A DNA stretch of 59,008 nt from Anaerolineaceae bacterium (GTDB lineage Bacteria; Chloroflexota; Anaerolineae; Anaerolineales; Anaerolineaceae), in assembly GCA_002702705.1 (NCBI GenBank), contig PABH01000002.1:1-59008 (forward strand), read 5' to 3'. The number at the start of each line of letters is the position of its first letter. Position 1 is the stretch's first letter. Below, one piece after another: positions 17,322-25,689 of the stretch. Made by a program: the position numbers and the translations under genes. The notes below the pieces were generated by a model. That model did not search any database and was not told where the DNA came from. It saw only the letters and a list, made by a program, of their open reading frames with translations.

Positions 17322-18659
17322 CTACTCTACAAGTTCTGCCTTGCGTTTTTGCAGCAGGTCATTCAGCGCCATGCGGTCGCGGTGGTAAAACGGATAAAAA
17401 GCGAACCAGGAGATCACGCTCAACGTGAGTGAAACGGTCACTGCCCAGAAGAACAGGTTGGTGAGCGTAATCTGGTTGCCAACAATGCCGACAATGCCGG
17501 CTATGGCTGCCTGAATCAAGCCGTTGGCAAGGCGGTTGACGGCGTAAGCAGTGCTGCGTTGTTCGGGAGCATTGACGGCGGCAATCATCGGCGCGATGGC
17601 GGCGGGAAATGCCATGTCCATGAACAAGCCAAAAAGCACAGCAAATGCAAAAAAGTTCATCATACCACCAGAAATTTGCTGGAAGAAGAAGTAGCCTAGC
17701 ACAGCCATCATGGTACGCGACCCCTGCAACACGAACAGCCGTCCGAAGCGCGGATTTTTGCGTTCTGCCCAGTCGCCCAGCAGACCGCCGATCAGCGTAC
17801 TGAGCGCCGAACCGATGATAATCCCAGTGAGAACGGTGGTGGCTTGTCCAGGACGGAAGCCGCGTTCATCCACCAGCCAGGTAACGGCAAAGGTCAATAT
17901 GGTAATCTGTACTGGCACGCCGAAAATCTTTTCAAAAATAAGCAGCAGGTTGGTCGGCACGCGAAAGATGGAGGCAACGCTTTGCCAGGAAAAGGCAAAC
18001 TTTTTTTCCGACTTCTGCGCCACGTCATATATGGCTGCTTCCGCGCCGCCGCGCGGTGGTTCGGTCAGGAAGAGGGCAAAGATCAGACCACTCAACATGC
18101 TCAACGCACCGAAGGTAATGAAGCCGATACGCCAGCCCGTTTCGGGAATTTCAGCCATACGCCCAAAAAACAGGATGCTGACAATAACCGCCAGCGTGGA
18201 AATCATGCGCATAATGCCGAAGACCTTGCCGCGATCCTTTTGCGGGAACAGGTCGGTGAGCATTGAGTTCATCGGCGCACCAAGCGCCACCAGCCCAATG
18301 GCGGCAACCACACGCAGAGCCAGCAGCATTTCGTAACTGGCGGAAAACCCAATCAACAGAGTCCACAGGCCCCACAGACCGGAGCCGATGATCAGGATGC
18401 GCTTGCGACTGTAACGGTCTGCGAGAACGCCCCAGATGGGTCCGAAAATTATCTCCATAATTTTACCCAGGCTCGTGATCGTACCGAGGTGGGCGGTTGT
18501 CATGTTCAATGAGGCGCGAATGGCGGGAAACATGGAAGACATTGCCTGGTCTTCTCCCGCGTCCACGACACCGGCGAATGCCAGTGTCACCACATTGCGC
18601 CAACGTCCCTTGACAGCAGGAACATCGGCGGTGGGAAGTTCTTGATTTTGTGCGGTCAT
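17322..18659 (-). CDS. MFS transporter
   Basis: A 445-residue major facilitator protein with about 12 hydrophobic segments. The loop 2-3 signature is GVLADRYSRKRIL around residue 80, and the repeated signature in the second half is GGLLGDWAERKNPRFG. The family moves small solutes with protons or other ions across the inner membrane. Its place between a hydrolase and the sulfatases suggests that it carries a substrate or product of the locus, for example export of freed sulfate or sugar; direction and cargo are not readable. Start ATG at 18659 follows AAAGGAG. Confidence 0.88.
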   Translation of the reverse strand: MTAQNQELPTADVPAVKGRWRNVVTLAFAGVVDAGEDQAMSSMFPAIRASLNMTTAHLGTITSLGKIMEIIFGPIWGVLADRYSRKRILIIGSGLWGLWTLLIGFSASYEMLLALRVVAAIGLVALGAPMNSMLTDLFPQKDRGKVFGIMRMISTLAVIVSILFFGRMAEIPETGWRIGFITFGALSMLSGLIFALFLTEPPRGGAEAAIYDVAQKSEKKFAFSWQSVASIFRVPTNLLLIFEKIFGVPVQITILTFAVTWLVDERGFRPGQATTVLTGIIIGSALSTLIGGLLGDWAERKNPRFGRLFVLQGSRTMMAVLGYFFFQQISGGMMNFFAFAVLFGLFMDMAFPAAIAPMIAAVNAPEQRSTAYAVNRLANGLIQAAIAGIVGIVGNQITLTNLFFWAVTVSLTLSVISWFAFYPFYHRDRMALNDLLQKRKAELVE

Positions 18660-18701
18660 GTCATTCTCCTTTTGTTAAATACTTTAAAAGTTTCAAAACC
18701 T

Positions 18702-19445
18702 TTAGGTTATGGTGGTAAAAAAGTCGGCTACTTTGCGATACACGATTTCACGTTCTTGATCCAACGTGATGATGTGACCGCTTTTTTCGAGCCAAAGCGT
18801 TTCGGGGTGAAGCCTATGTAATTGCCCGGAGATCAAATCCAGCGCGTTCGGTTCGATCACCTTATCGCCGCGCGATTGGATCAATAAAACTGGGATGTTG
18901 ATTTTTGTCAGACTTTCTTGCATTAATTTTGCCAGTTCTGCGGCTTCGGCAATAGCGTGCGGGACAAAATAAGCGTAGGAAGTTTCGGCACGATTACCCA
19001 CTGCAGCGGGTTTTTTGAACTTTGGAACGAACAGGCTGAGGGGCCGCATAAGGTGCACACGCCAATCGCTGGTCAACCCGTAGGGCGTGGATAGCGCTGC
19101 TACACCCTGCACTTGATAACGGTTGGCCGCAATCAAGGTTAGGACTCCGCCCATGGAAATTCCCGCCACATACACTTGATCGCACATGCCGCGTAGCAGG
19201 TTCAAGCCATCTTCAACGGTGGTCAGCCAGTCGCGCCAGGCGGGACGGCGCAGATCATCCACCTGGGTGCCGTGTCCGGGCAGGCGGATGCCGAGAGTTG
19301 TAAAGCCCTGATTTTGATTCAAATATTCTCCCAATCCGCGCATAGCCGCGGGAGAACCAGTGAATCCATGAATGAGCAAAACACCGGTGCGATTACCCGG
19401 GAACAAGAATGGCTCAGCGCCTGGCATGGTTAGGGTTTGATTCAT
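18702..19445 (-). CDS. Alpha/beta hydrolase, carboxylesterase type (paralogue)
   Basis: A 247-residue cytosolic hydrolase. LIHGFTGSPAAMRGLGEYL is the oxyanion region, AGISMGG around residue 93 contains the nucleophile, SRGDKVIEP the Asp and KSGHIITLDQE the His. It is a clear paralogue of the gene at 8533-9327. The gene lies between the DUF2179 remnant and the MFS transporter on the same strand, with short gaps, so it is probably co-transcribed with them. It may de-esterify imported sugars, but no specificity can be read. Confidence 0.86.
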   Translation of the reverse strand: MNQTLTMPGAEPFLFPGNRTGVLLIHGFTGSPAAMRGLGEYLNQNQGFTTLGIRLPGHGTQVDDLRRPAWRDWLTTVEDGLNLLRGMCDQVYVAGISMGGVLTLIAANRYQVQGVAALSTPYGLTSDWRVHLMRPLSLFVPKFKKPAAVGNRAETSYAYFVPHAIAEAAELAKLMQESLTKINIPVLLIQSRGDKVIEPNALDLISGQLHRLHPETLWLEKSGHIITLDQEREIVYRKVADFFTTIT

Positions 19446-19453
19446 TTATTTAC

Positions 19454-19780
19454 CTACCTGTTCTCTTTCAATGATTGAAAGTCTCGACCCAGTACTTCCT
19501 GGGCTGGCACAACAATTACAAAAGCCTGCGGATCTTCGGTGCCAACGATGGCAATCAAATACGCTGCCTCCTATGCAGTCAGCGCTACCAACAACACGTC
19601 TCGGTCTGTCTGCGCGTATATTCCCTGGCCGCACAGAAGAGACCCGTTGCGTTTCACTTCCTGGATAATCTTTTGACTGACTGCCTGCGGGTTGTCCGTT
19701 ACCACCAGAGCTAGAATGGTGTGACTTCTGCGAGATGCTTGACCGTTTTGTTGCGAAGGAGCAGGGTTGGAATCTGTCAC
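19454..19780 (-). pseudogene. DUF2179 (YitT C-terminal-like) protein with in-frame amber codon
   Basis: Residues from VTDNPQAVSQKIIQEVKR through LLCGQGIYAQTDRDVLLVALTA match the DUF2179 domain, which in YitT proteins forms the soluble C-terminal part. A TAG at 19571-19573 follows, and the same frame then continues with EAAYLIAIVGTEDPQAFVIV and EVLGRDF, exactly the rest of the domain. One substitution, probably CAG to TAG, has therefore cut the gene. Start is GTG at 19780, 8 bases after the permease stop, so the gene is the tail of the ABC importer operon. No membrane segments precede the domain, so it was a stand-alone protein of about 108 residues. Function unknown. Confidence 0.8.
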
Positions 19781-19787
19781 AGACGAA

Positions 19788-20639
19788 TCATCCTTTCAGC
19801 GCGCCGAGCGTCAGTCCCTTGATGATGTAGCGTTGCGCAAAGGCAACCATCAGCAGGGCGGGGATCATGGCGAAGAACGCGCCGGCTGCCATTTCTCCGT
19901 AGCGGATGCTGTATTCGGTCACAAAGCCGGCGATACCGACCGGGATGGTCATGCCGCGCGGCGTGCTGGTCAACGTGAGCGCAAAGAGAAAATCGCGCCA
20001 GGAGAAGATGAACGCCAGGGCACCCGCAGCGGCAATCCCCGGCTGAATAATCGGGATCAGCACCTGGGTCAGGGATTGGAAGCGGTTGGCGCCGTCCACC
20101 ATAGCGGCTTCCTCCAATTCTTTGGGAATATCCGCGAAGAAGTCCAGCAAAATCCACGTGGCGGTGGGCAGGTTCAAAACAATTTGTCCCATCATAACCG
20201 CCAGTACCGTATCATAAATATTGAGCGAACGGGCGATCAAATAAAACGGACCGAGGAATGTAACTGGCGGAAGCATGTGAATGAACAGAATGGTTCCTAG
20301 CAGGAGTCCGCTCCACAAGGGACGCCAGGGGAAACGGCTGAGGCTGTACGCCGCCAGGCTGGCAATCACCAACACGATGGCCATTGTTCCAGCAGCGATG
20401 ACCAGGCTGTTGGCAGTCAGACGCAAAAAATTACTTTGGGCGGGATCGAATAACCTCTGGTAGTTGACCAGTGTGGGCGTAAACCACAGTGAACCGGAGA
20501 TAATGTCGCGAAACAATTTAAGCGAGGTCGCCAGTGTAAAAAAAATCGGGATCAGGGTGAAGGCGACCACCAGCATCAGAAATCCATGCCGGAAAAAAGG
20601 TTCTATAGAAAATTTTTTCATGGGTGAATATTTCCTCAT
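19788..20639 (-). CDS. Sugar ABC importer permease, MalG type
   Basis: A 283-residue inner-membrane permease with six hydrophobic segments. The cytoplasmic EAA loop reads EELEEAAMVDGANRFQSLTQVLIPIIQPGI around residue 190, where EAA..DGA..G-type spacing contacts the ATPase. It pairs with the MalF-type permease immediately upstream (3 bases between stop and start). No ATPase gene is in the operon, so a shared MsmX-like ATPase must energise it; this is usual for such CUT1 importers. An internal ATG (MKKFSIEPF) six codons in is an alternative start. Confidence 0.92.
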   Translation of the reverse strand: MRKYSPMKKFSIEPFFRHGFLMLVVAFTLIPIFFTLATSLKLFRDIISGSLWFTPTLVNYQRLFDPAQSNFLRLTANSLVIAAGTMAIVLVIASLAAYSLSRFPWRPLWSGLLLGTILFIHMLPPVTFLGPFYLIARSLNIYDTVLAVMMGQIVLNLPTATWILLDFFADIPKELEEAAMVDGANRFQSLTQVLIPIIQPGIAAAGALAFIFSWRDFLFALTLTSTPRGMTIPVGIAGFVTEYSIRYGEMAAGAFFAMIPALLMVAFAQRYIIKGLTLGALKG

Positions 20640-20642
20640 GGT

Positions 20643-21575
20643 TTAAGCGGCGCGTCGTCCGAGACGCCGATAGAAAATGACAAAGACCGAGATAATGACA
20701 GACAGCCCCAATGCCAGGAAAGAGGCGTACCCCAATCTGAACTGACCCGAAAATACTTCGTAGATGTATAAACTGATGACCTCGGTCGCGGTGCCAGGTC
20801 CGCCGCCGGTCAACAGGAAAATTTCATCGAAGACCTTAAAGGCAAAAATGGTTCGCAGCATGATTGCCGTAATCAGGGTCGGGCGCAGGAGCGGAAGGGT
20901 GATGAAGCGCAGAACCTGAAATTCTGAGGCGCCGTCCACTCGGGCGGCCTCGTTAACCTCTTGTGGCATGGATTCTAACCCCGCCAGAATAATGAGGAAC
21001 ATAAAACTGGTCCAGTGCCATAAATCTACCAGAACCACAGAAGGCATTGCCAGTTGTGGGTTAGCGGTCCATGTGGGGACGGCGACAATGCCAATTAATT
21101 TTAACGCCTGATTGATAAAGCCGTAATTGTAGTCATACATCAGGCGCCACATGGTGCCGATAGCAATGGGCGGAACCAGTAGCGGGATAAGCAACACGGT
21201 GCGATATAAACCATCCAGATGTTTGCTACGGCTGACCAGGATGGAAATGACCAACGCCAGAAACGTCTCGATGACAACCACCGCTACGACAAAGACGAGG
21301 GTATTCTGCAACGCTATCGGCACGAGCTGGTCTTGCAACGCCGTTTCCAGGTGTTTCAAGCCGACAACTTCCCACACCACCTCCCCTTTGACAATATCCA
21401 CCTCCGAAACGCTCATGCGGAGTAGTTGAAGGGTGGGATATGCCACCAGCAGGAGTAGGACTATAACCAGCGGCGCGACAGTCCAATATTGAAAGGTGCG
21501 GTCTACAAAATTGCCAAAGCGTGCAACCAGACTTGGCGGTTTGGGGGGGAGGGAAGAATCGAGGGAAGACTGCAT
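20643..21575 (-). CDS. Sugar ABC importer permease, MalF type
   Basis: A 310-residue inner-membrane permease of the CUT1 sugar family with about six to seven helices. The EAA loop is QEVNEAARVDGASEFQVLRFITLPLLRPTL at about residues 210-240. The first 30 residues are cytosolic. It forms the transmembrane pore with the MalG-type partner encoded next. A stable hairpin at 21596-21626 separates it from the binding-protein gene and probably lowers permease output relative to the binding protein. Confidence 0.92.
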   Translation of the reverse strand: MQSSLDSSLPPKPPSLVARFGNFVDRTFQYWTVAPLVIVLLLLVAYPTLQLLRMSVSEVDIVKGEVVWEVVGLKHLETALQDQLVPIALQNTLVFVVAVVVIETFLALVISILVSRSKHLDGLYRTVLLIPLLVPPIAIGTMWRLMYDYNYGFINQALKLIGIVAVPTWTANPQLAMPSVVLVDLWHWTSFMFLIILAGLESMPQEVNEAARVDGASEFQVLRFITLPLLRPTLITAIMLRTIFAFKVFDEIFLLTGGGPGTATEVISLYIYEVFSGQFRLGYASFLALGLSVIISVFVIFYRRLGRRAA

Positions 21576-21595
21576 GAGTTCTCCAAAATGAATAA

Positions 21596-21626
21596 AGAGG
21601 GAACGGACGGTATGTCCGTCCCCTCT
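21596..21626 (-). terminator. Hairpin between binding protein and permease genes
   Basis: AGAGGGAACGGAC (21596-21608) pairs with GTCCGTCCCCTCT (21614-21626) around a 5-base loop, with one internal mismatch. Such stem-loops after a binding-protein gene commonly protect its mRNA and attenuate the downstream permeases; the role here is inferred from position. Confidence 0.6.
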
Positions 21627-21639
21627 ACATAGATAGTAA

Positions 21640-23085
21640 TTACTCAGCCAGCGGCTTGACCTTGTAACCCGCGTCCGTCAGGATTTTGTGAATTTCCTTT
21701 GCGGCTTCCGCAAGGGCCTGTTCCGCCGTGATTTCGCCAGCCACCGCCTGCTTTAGGCGGCGGTCAACAACCTCAATGATCTGGGGCGTCTCGGCCAGGC
21801 GCGGCTGGGCATGGATGAAGGGCGTGCTGTCTGCCATGGCTTTCATCCACCAGCCCCGCGTTGGGTCGCTTGACATTTCCTCGTACACGTCCTGGCGCAC
21901 CGGAATGGCGCCAGCCTGCGCGTAGAACAATTGTGCGTCCTTGGTCAATGCCCAGTTCAGGAAGGAAAGTGCGGCTTGTTTGCGTTCATCAGGCAGGTTG
22001 TGTGGAACACCCAACACCCAGATACCGGACATGGTAGCGTTTGAGCCAGCCATCTCGCCGGGTAAAACGGTTGCGCCTACATTGCCTACGACGAAAGATT
22101 TCTCTGCGTTGTCAAAATCAGAGGCAGAGGCGCCCACCAGGACAAATTGCGCCGCATTACCAGCCATCATCAAGCTGGCCATATCTGGCTGACCAATGTC
22201 AGCATAGTTAGGCGGCCCGTATGTTGTTCCCAGTTTCAACCAGGTAGCCAACGCTTTCTGTCCAGCTTCTTGGTTAATAGTGACTTCCCATTCGCCGGTT
22301 TTCTCGTCCAATGTGATCAATTTGCCACCATAGCCAGCCAGGAAACCTTGGAACTCCCAGTTGGGCGGGTTGGTGCGAATGACATAGCCGTACATATTGG
22401 GGGCGTCCTGAAGAGCCTCTGCTGCGGCTTCCACATCTGCCCAGGTCTGCGGAGCGGCGAGTCCCTTTGCCTCAAACAGGTCCTTACGGTAGAAGAAGAG
22501 CATAATATTACCGTTGATTGGCAGGCCGTAGATCTCGCCGTTCTCAGAAGAATAGCCTAATTCTGGATCCCAGCGGGTGGCCCACTCGTATTCGATGACC
22601 TGCGGGTCGAGTTCGAAGTTCGGGTCAATTTCCTTGATGGGTGTCACCAGCCCGTCGGCATAGAACTGCATGTACCACTGCTCGTTCAACGTGAGGATGT
22701 CGAACTCGCTCTCCGGGGCTTGCACCGCGTTGCGCGACTTCTCCAACATGCCGGGGAAAGGTGTGCGGTTCAATGTGACCTGATTGCCAGTCTCCTCCAC
22801 ATATTTGTTGACCAACGCCTCAAAACCTGCGAGCCATGGAGATTCATTAATCAGAATCGTAATAGGAGGCAGAGGCTGGGGCTCCTCGGTGGGAGTGGTG
22901 ACCTGGGGTTCCTCGGTGGGATTGGGGAACTGGTCTTCTGTCACCACTGACGGCGGTTCAGTCGGCACACTGGTGGCGGTTACCGCCGGTCCGCAAGCCG
23001 CAAGGCTAAAAGAAACAAACAGTAAGATACTCAAACCCCAATGCAGGGTCAGGCGCTTGTGTTTCGTGGTTTTGTTCATAATCAT
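21640..23085 (-). CDS. Extracellular sugar-binding lipoprotein of ABC importer
   Basis: A 481-residue solute-binding protein (SBP family 1). A signal peptide ends in the lipobox LAAC at about residue 30, so it is anchored to the outer face of the membrane by lipid. A Thr/Pro/Glu-rich linker of about 45 residues follows, then PPITILINESPWLAGFEALVNKY, and later motifs such as YGLPINGNIMLFFYRKDLFEAKGL and QTWADVEAAAEAL, typical of carbohydrate binding proteins. It precedes both permeases and probably delivers a sulfated oligosaccharide or sugar, inferred from the sulfatases downstream. Confidence 0.93.
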   Translation of the reverse strand: MIMNKTTKHKRLTLHWGLSILLFVSFSLAACGPAVTATSVPTEPPSVVTEDQFPNPTEEPQVTTPTEEPQPLPPITILINESPWLAGFEALVNKYVEETGNQVTLNRTPFPGMLEKSRNAVQAPESEFDILTLNEQWYMQFYADGLVTPIKEIDPNFELDPQVIEYEWATRWDPELGYSSENGEIYGLPINGNIMLFFYRKDLFEAKGLAAPQTWADVEAAAEALQDAPNMYGYVIRTNPPNWEFQGFLAGYGGKLITLDEKTGEWEVTINQEAGQKALATWLKLGTTYGPPNYADIGQPDMASLMMAGNAAQFVLVGASASDFDNAEKSFVVGNVGATVLPGEMAGSNATMSGIWVLGVPHNLPDERKQAALSFLNWALTKDAQLFYAQAGAIPVRQDVYEEMSSDPTRGWWMKAMADSTPFIHAQPRLAETPQIIEVVDRRLKQAVAGEITAEQALAEAAKEIHKILTDAGYKVKPLAE

Positions 23086-23183
23086 CTCCTTGAATAAAGG
23101 TGTGAATAAATTTCCTTGAACTAGCAGTTTAGTAAAGCAGGGTTATTCTTGTGGTCGCTTTCTCCTCCTTTCTTTTCATAAGT

Positions 23184-24197
23184 TTAGCGGGGAGCAAGTG
23201 CAGTTGTGCTGCGGATGATGAGCTGTGTTGAGAGTATCTGTTGGAAAGGTGAATTTTCAATTCCTTTGGTCATCAGACGGATGAGCGTTTCCGCCGCTAT
23301 TTGCCCTTTGCGAAACGTATCCTGGCGGATGGTTGTAAGCGGCGGCGTGGAAAAGCGTGCCAGACTGATATCGTCAAAGCCGATCACGGAAACATCCTGC
23401 GGAACGCGTCGCCCAGCTTCCTGTAAGCCTTGAATGACGCCGATCGCCATCATGTCATCACCGCACAGGATGGCTGTAGGGGGATTGGGTTTTTGCATCA
23501 ACTGGAGGGCGAGGTCATGCCCAGCTTCGGATGAAAAATCTACATAGTGGATGTTATCCTCGTCCACTGTCAATCCATTCCTCGTTACGGCTTGCCTATA
23601 CCCCTTTACGCGAAGTAGTACTGAGATGAGATTGCGAGGCCCAGCCAGCAATGCCATGCGCCGATGTCCCAGCGAGATCAAATGCTCAACAGCCTGTTCC
23701 AAGCCGCCGACAAAATCAGCATCCACCCAATTTGTGGGATTGTTTTCTTCAACAATTCGACAGGTGAATACGCATGGAGATTTGCTTTCTAGCACCCCAT
23801 CCAAGTTTGGATCACCCGTTAGTACACTCATGAAGATCAGGCCATCCACGCGACGTTGATTGTATAATTGTGCATAAGGAGTGTTCTGGTGGGCGAGATG
23901 CAACAGTAAATTCAAATTGTTGTTTGCCAGGACTTCAGCGATACCGCGCAAGACTTCATTAAAGAATGGGTGCGAAAAAATATAACCGACCGAATGAGGA
24001 ATAATGACCCCCACGGTGTTTGAGCGGCCATTAACCAAACTACGGGCCATCGTGTTCGGTTGATAGCCCAAATCTGAAATTACCCCTTTCACACGCTGGC
24101 GCGTTTCAGCAGACACTTCGGCAGTGCCGTTGACTACCCTGGAAACCGTTTTTATGGAAACACCTGAAGCGCGTGCCACGTCTTTTAATGTAACCAT
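23184..24197 (-). CDS. LacI-family transcriptional regulator
   Basis: A 337-residue regulator. The N-terminal helix-turn-helix VTLKDVARASGVSIKTVSRVVNG and the hinge helix PNTMARSLVNGRSNTVGVIIPH are canonical LacI features, followed by a periplasmic-binding-protein-like sugar domain with DGLIFMS, LGHRRMALLAGP and VSVIGFDDISLARFSTPPLTTIRQ. It is transcribed ahead of the ABC importer genes, and three operator-like repeats lie just upstream of its start. It probably represses itself, the importer/sulfatase locus and the divergent cupin until the imported sugar binds. Confidence 0.95.
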   Translation of the reverse strand: MVTLKDVARASGVSIKTVSRVVNGTAEVSAETRQRVKGVISDLGYQPNTMARSLVNGRSNTVGVIIPHSVGYIFSHPFFNEVLRGIAEVLANNNLNLLLHLAHQNTPYAQLYNQRRVDGLIFMSVLTGDPNLDGVLESKSPCVFTCRIVEENNPTNWVDADFVGGLEQAVEHLISLGHRRMALLAGPRNLISVLLRVKGYRQAVTRNGLTVDEDNIHYVDFSSEAGHDLALQLMQKPNPPTAILCGDDMMAIGVIQGLQEAGRRVPQDVSVIGFDDISLARFSTPPLTTIRQDTFRKGQIAAETLIRLMTKGIENSPFQQILSTQLIIRSTTALAPR

Positions 24198-24222
24198 GCA
24201 TTATCCTCAAAATCCATTATAA

Positions 24223-24272
24223 TAGTAATGACAACGTTGACGACAACGTTGACGACAACATTGTCATTACTA
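24223..24272. promoter_or_regulatory. Triple LacI-type operator in divergent promoter
   Basis: Three contiguous 12-bp units, GACAACGTTGAC (24230-24241), GACAACGTTGAC (24242-24253) and GACAACATTGTC (24254-24265), are framed by TAGTAAT and ATTACTA, so the outer arms form one large palindrome. Each unit is close to a palindrome with the central CG expected for LacI-type sites. TTGACG (24249-24254) and TAATAT (24271-24276) can form the cupin promoter, and TATAAT (24218-24223) lies at the edge. Confidence 0.75.
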
Positions 24273-24309
24273 ATATCATAAATCTTTTCACTTGTCAAGG
24301 AATTTAACA

Positions 24310-24753
24310 TTGAAAATTTTCTCCATACCATCCACTTTGCTCGAAACACACGAATACCAGGGTCAGGGCTATCAACATCTGATTAATTCCCCCCTCTGGC
24401 GCGTCGCGCTGATGAACTACACGCCTGATCAGCTTCCCGACCAAATCACTGAATTTCAACGTCACGATGAAACTGATGAGGTCTTTGTTCTCCTACAGGG
24501 ACACTGCATTTTGTTCCTCGGCGAGGGGGGCGATGAGGTCACACGCATCTTCGCTCAGAATATGCTCCCTTTCACGCTATACAACATCAAAAAAAGTGTC
24601 TGGCATTCCCATACCTCCAGCCCGGACGCTAAAGTGCTGATCGTAGAAAATGCCGACACATCTCCCGCGAATTCGCCGCGGCTTCAACTTTCCTTGGAAC
24701 AGAGGAAAGAAATTGCTGAGCTGGCGCAGCGTCTGTGGGAAGCTTACGGCTGA
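24310..24753 (+). CDS. Cupin-fold protein
   Basis: A single-domain protein of about 147 residues. QRHDETDEVFVLLQGHCILFLGEG matches the first cupin motif (His, Glu) and NIKKSVWHSHTSSPDAKVLIVEN the second, with a conserved His. Cupins of this size bind a metal and often a sugar or small acid; some are isomerases. A ribosome binding site AAGGA (24297-24301) stands 8 bases before the TTG at 24310, which is preferred to the TTG at 24292. It is divergent from lacI and shares the triple operator, so it is probably co-induced with the sugar locus. Enzymatic role unknown. Confidence 0.75.
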   Translation: MKIFSIPSTLLETHEYQGQGYQHLINSPLWRVALMNYTPDQLPDQITEFQRHDETDEVFVLLQGHCILFLGEGGDEVTRIFAQNMLPFTLYNIKKSVWHSHTSSPDAKVLIVENADTSPANSPRLQLSLEQRKEIAELAQRLWEAYG

Positions 24754-24875
24754 TTATCGATTCAGTACAGAGTCCATGGGCGCATCCTTGCTTTTCGTCT
24801 CAGGCGCATGAATGTGTGGTTACCATCACTACCGAACATAATAATACATGTCCATTTCATCTTGTCCACTTCTCC

Positions 24876-24929
24876 TTGACTTATTCACTACGAGGAAGTA
24901 AAATCTCACCTAATCTTTGGTCTTTTTGG
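24876..24929 (+). promoter_or_regulatory. Promoter plus TTTGG direct-repeat operator of regulator/efflux operon
   Basis: TTGACT (24876-24881), 17 bases, TAAAAT (24899-24904) is a strong sigma-70 promoter. TTTGGTCTTTTTGG (24916-24929), a TTTGG-N4-TTTGG direct repeat, lies just after the expected transcription start and 11 bases before the regulator ATG, a classic place for an autorepressor site. Confidence 0.7.
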
Positions 24930-24940
24930 AAAAAACAACC

Positions 24941-25651
24941 ATGAAACTCACCCACCGACAGGAAACTTTTGTTCAATCCTTGCTTGACCTGTATCGCGAA
25001 TTGAATGGTCCGATTCATTACTCGATTTTGGCAGAACGAGTTGGAGTAAGTCCATTTACCGCTTACGACATGATGCGTTTGCTTGAAGAGAAGGGTTATG
25101 TTACTTCTGAATATCGTACAGACTCCGGAAAACCATCTGTTGGTAGGTCTGAAGTTGTATTTATACCAACAGCGTTAGCACAGCGGCTTTTCGAAGAGTT
25201 GTCTAGCGGTGCAGACCTGGATAATTGGGACAATGTAAAGACGCATGTAATGGAGAGAATCCGAGCAGGCGAATTCCAGGATCGCATAATGGCTGAAGAA
25301 ATGTTAGTACGTGTCCCTCCAGAGGCACCAGAAACGTTGCGCTTCTGCTTTGAAGTAATGACGATTCTCGTGCTCAGGCTTGGCAGGGATACGGGCCGTC
25401 GTATACTCACACAACGCATCCCTCAGTTTTTAGAAATGAAAGGTGCAATTTCGCGTTCAGGATTGCTTTTATTAGGTGGTTTTGTTTTAGGTCTTTTAGC
25501 CAATGAGAATGCTGTAGATTTGGATAGAGACAAATCAATCATTGAACAAGTCGAACGGTATCAAGGGCTTGTAATGGAAATGGAACCTCGTCTTTGTCGA
25601 CGTTTAGGCGATGGTATAAAAGACATGTTTGCGCTCGTACTTCAGAGTTAA
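24941..25651 (+). CDS. HTH regulator of unnamed family, class MKLTHRQ
   Basis: A 236-residue protein. Residues 1-60 look like a winged helix: MKLTHRQETFVQSLLDLYREL, then IHYSILAERVGVSPFTAYDMMRLLEEKGYV as the likely helix-turn-helix with a recognition helix SPFTAYDMMRLLEE. The C-terminal 150 residues are predicted helical, contain LLLLGGFVLGLLANE, and match no domain I can name; they may bind a ligand. Paralogous to the gene at 36322 and to remnants at 5582 and 35077. The ATG at 24941 is chosen because it begins the conserved segment, although the frame also has a TTG at 24917. Followed by an efflux system whose first gene has the same operator, so it probably controls it. Confidence 0.85.
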   Translation: MKLTHRQETFVQSLLDLYRELNGPIHYSILAERVGVSPFTAYDMMRLLEEKGYVTSEYRTDSGKPSVGRSEVVFIPTALAQRLFEELSSGADLDNWDNVKTHVMERIRAGEFQDRIMAEEMLVRVPPEAPETLRFCFEVMTILVLRLGRDTGRRILTQRIPQFLEMKGAISRSGLLLLGGFVLGLLANENAVDLDRDKSIIEQVERYQGLVMEMEPRLCRRLGDGIKDMFALVLQS

Positions 25652-25666
25652 TTTTTTGTCTAATAT

Positions 25667-25680
25667 TTTGGTCTTTTTGG
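25667..25680 (+). promoter_or_regulatory. Second TTTGG direct-repeat operator, in front of ABC ATPase
   Basis: TTTGGTCTTTTTGG is identical to the copies at 5557 and 24916. It lies between the regulator stop codon and the ATG of the first ABC gene (10 bases away), where it could tune expression of the efflux genes. The preceding TAATTTTTT and TAATATTTT stretch is also shared with the site at 37050. Confidence 0.65.
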
Positions 25681-25689
25681 GATTTTACA

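Noticed and set aside
17710-18336. Plus-strand frame of 208 codons opposite the MFS gene
   Set aside because: Antisense to a membrane protein gene; composition is that of a complement strand.
19446-19634. Minus-strand 62-codon frame next to the amber codon in DUF2179
   Set aside because: The DUF2179 likeness continues in the original frame across TAG, so this frame is a shadow.
22880-22960. Repeated bases in the binding-protein linker as a possible repeat array or CRISPR-like tract
   Set aside because: These encode the Thr/Pro/Glu linker (two similar units) and have no regular spacer structure.
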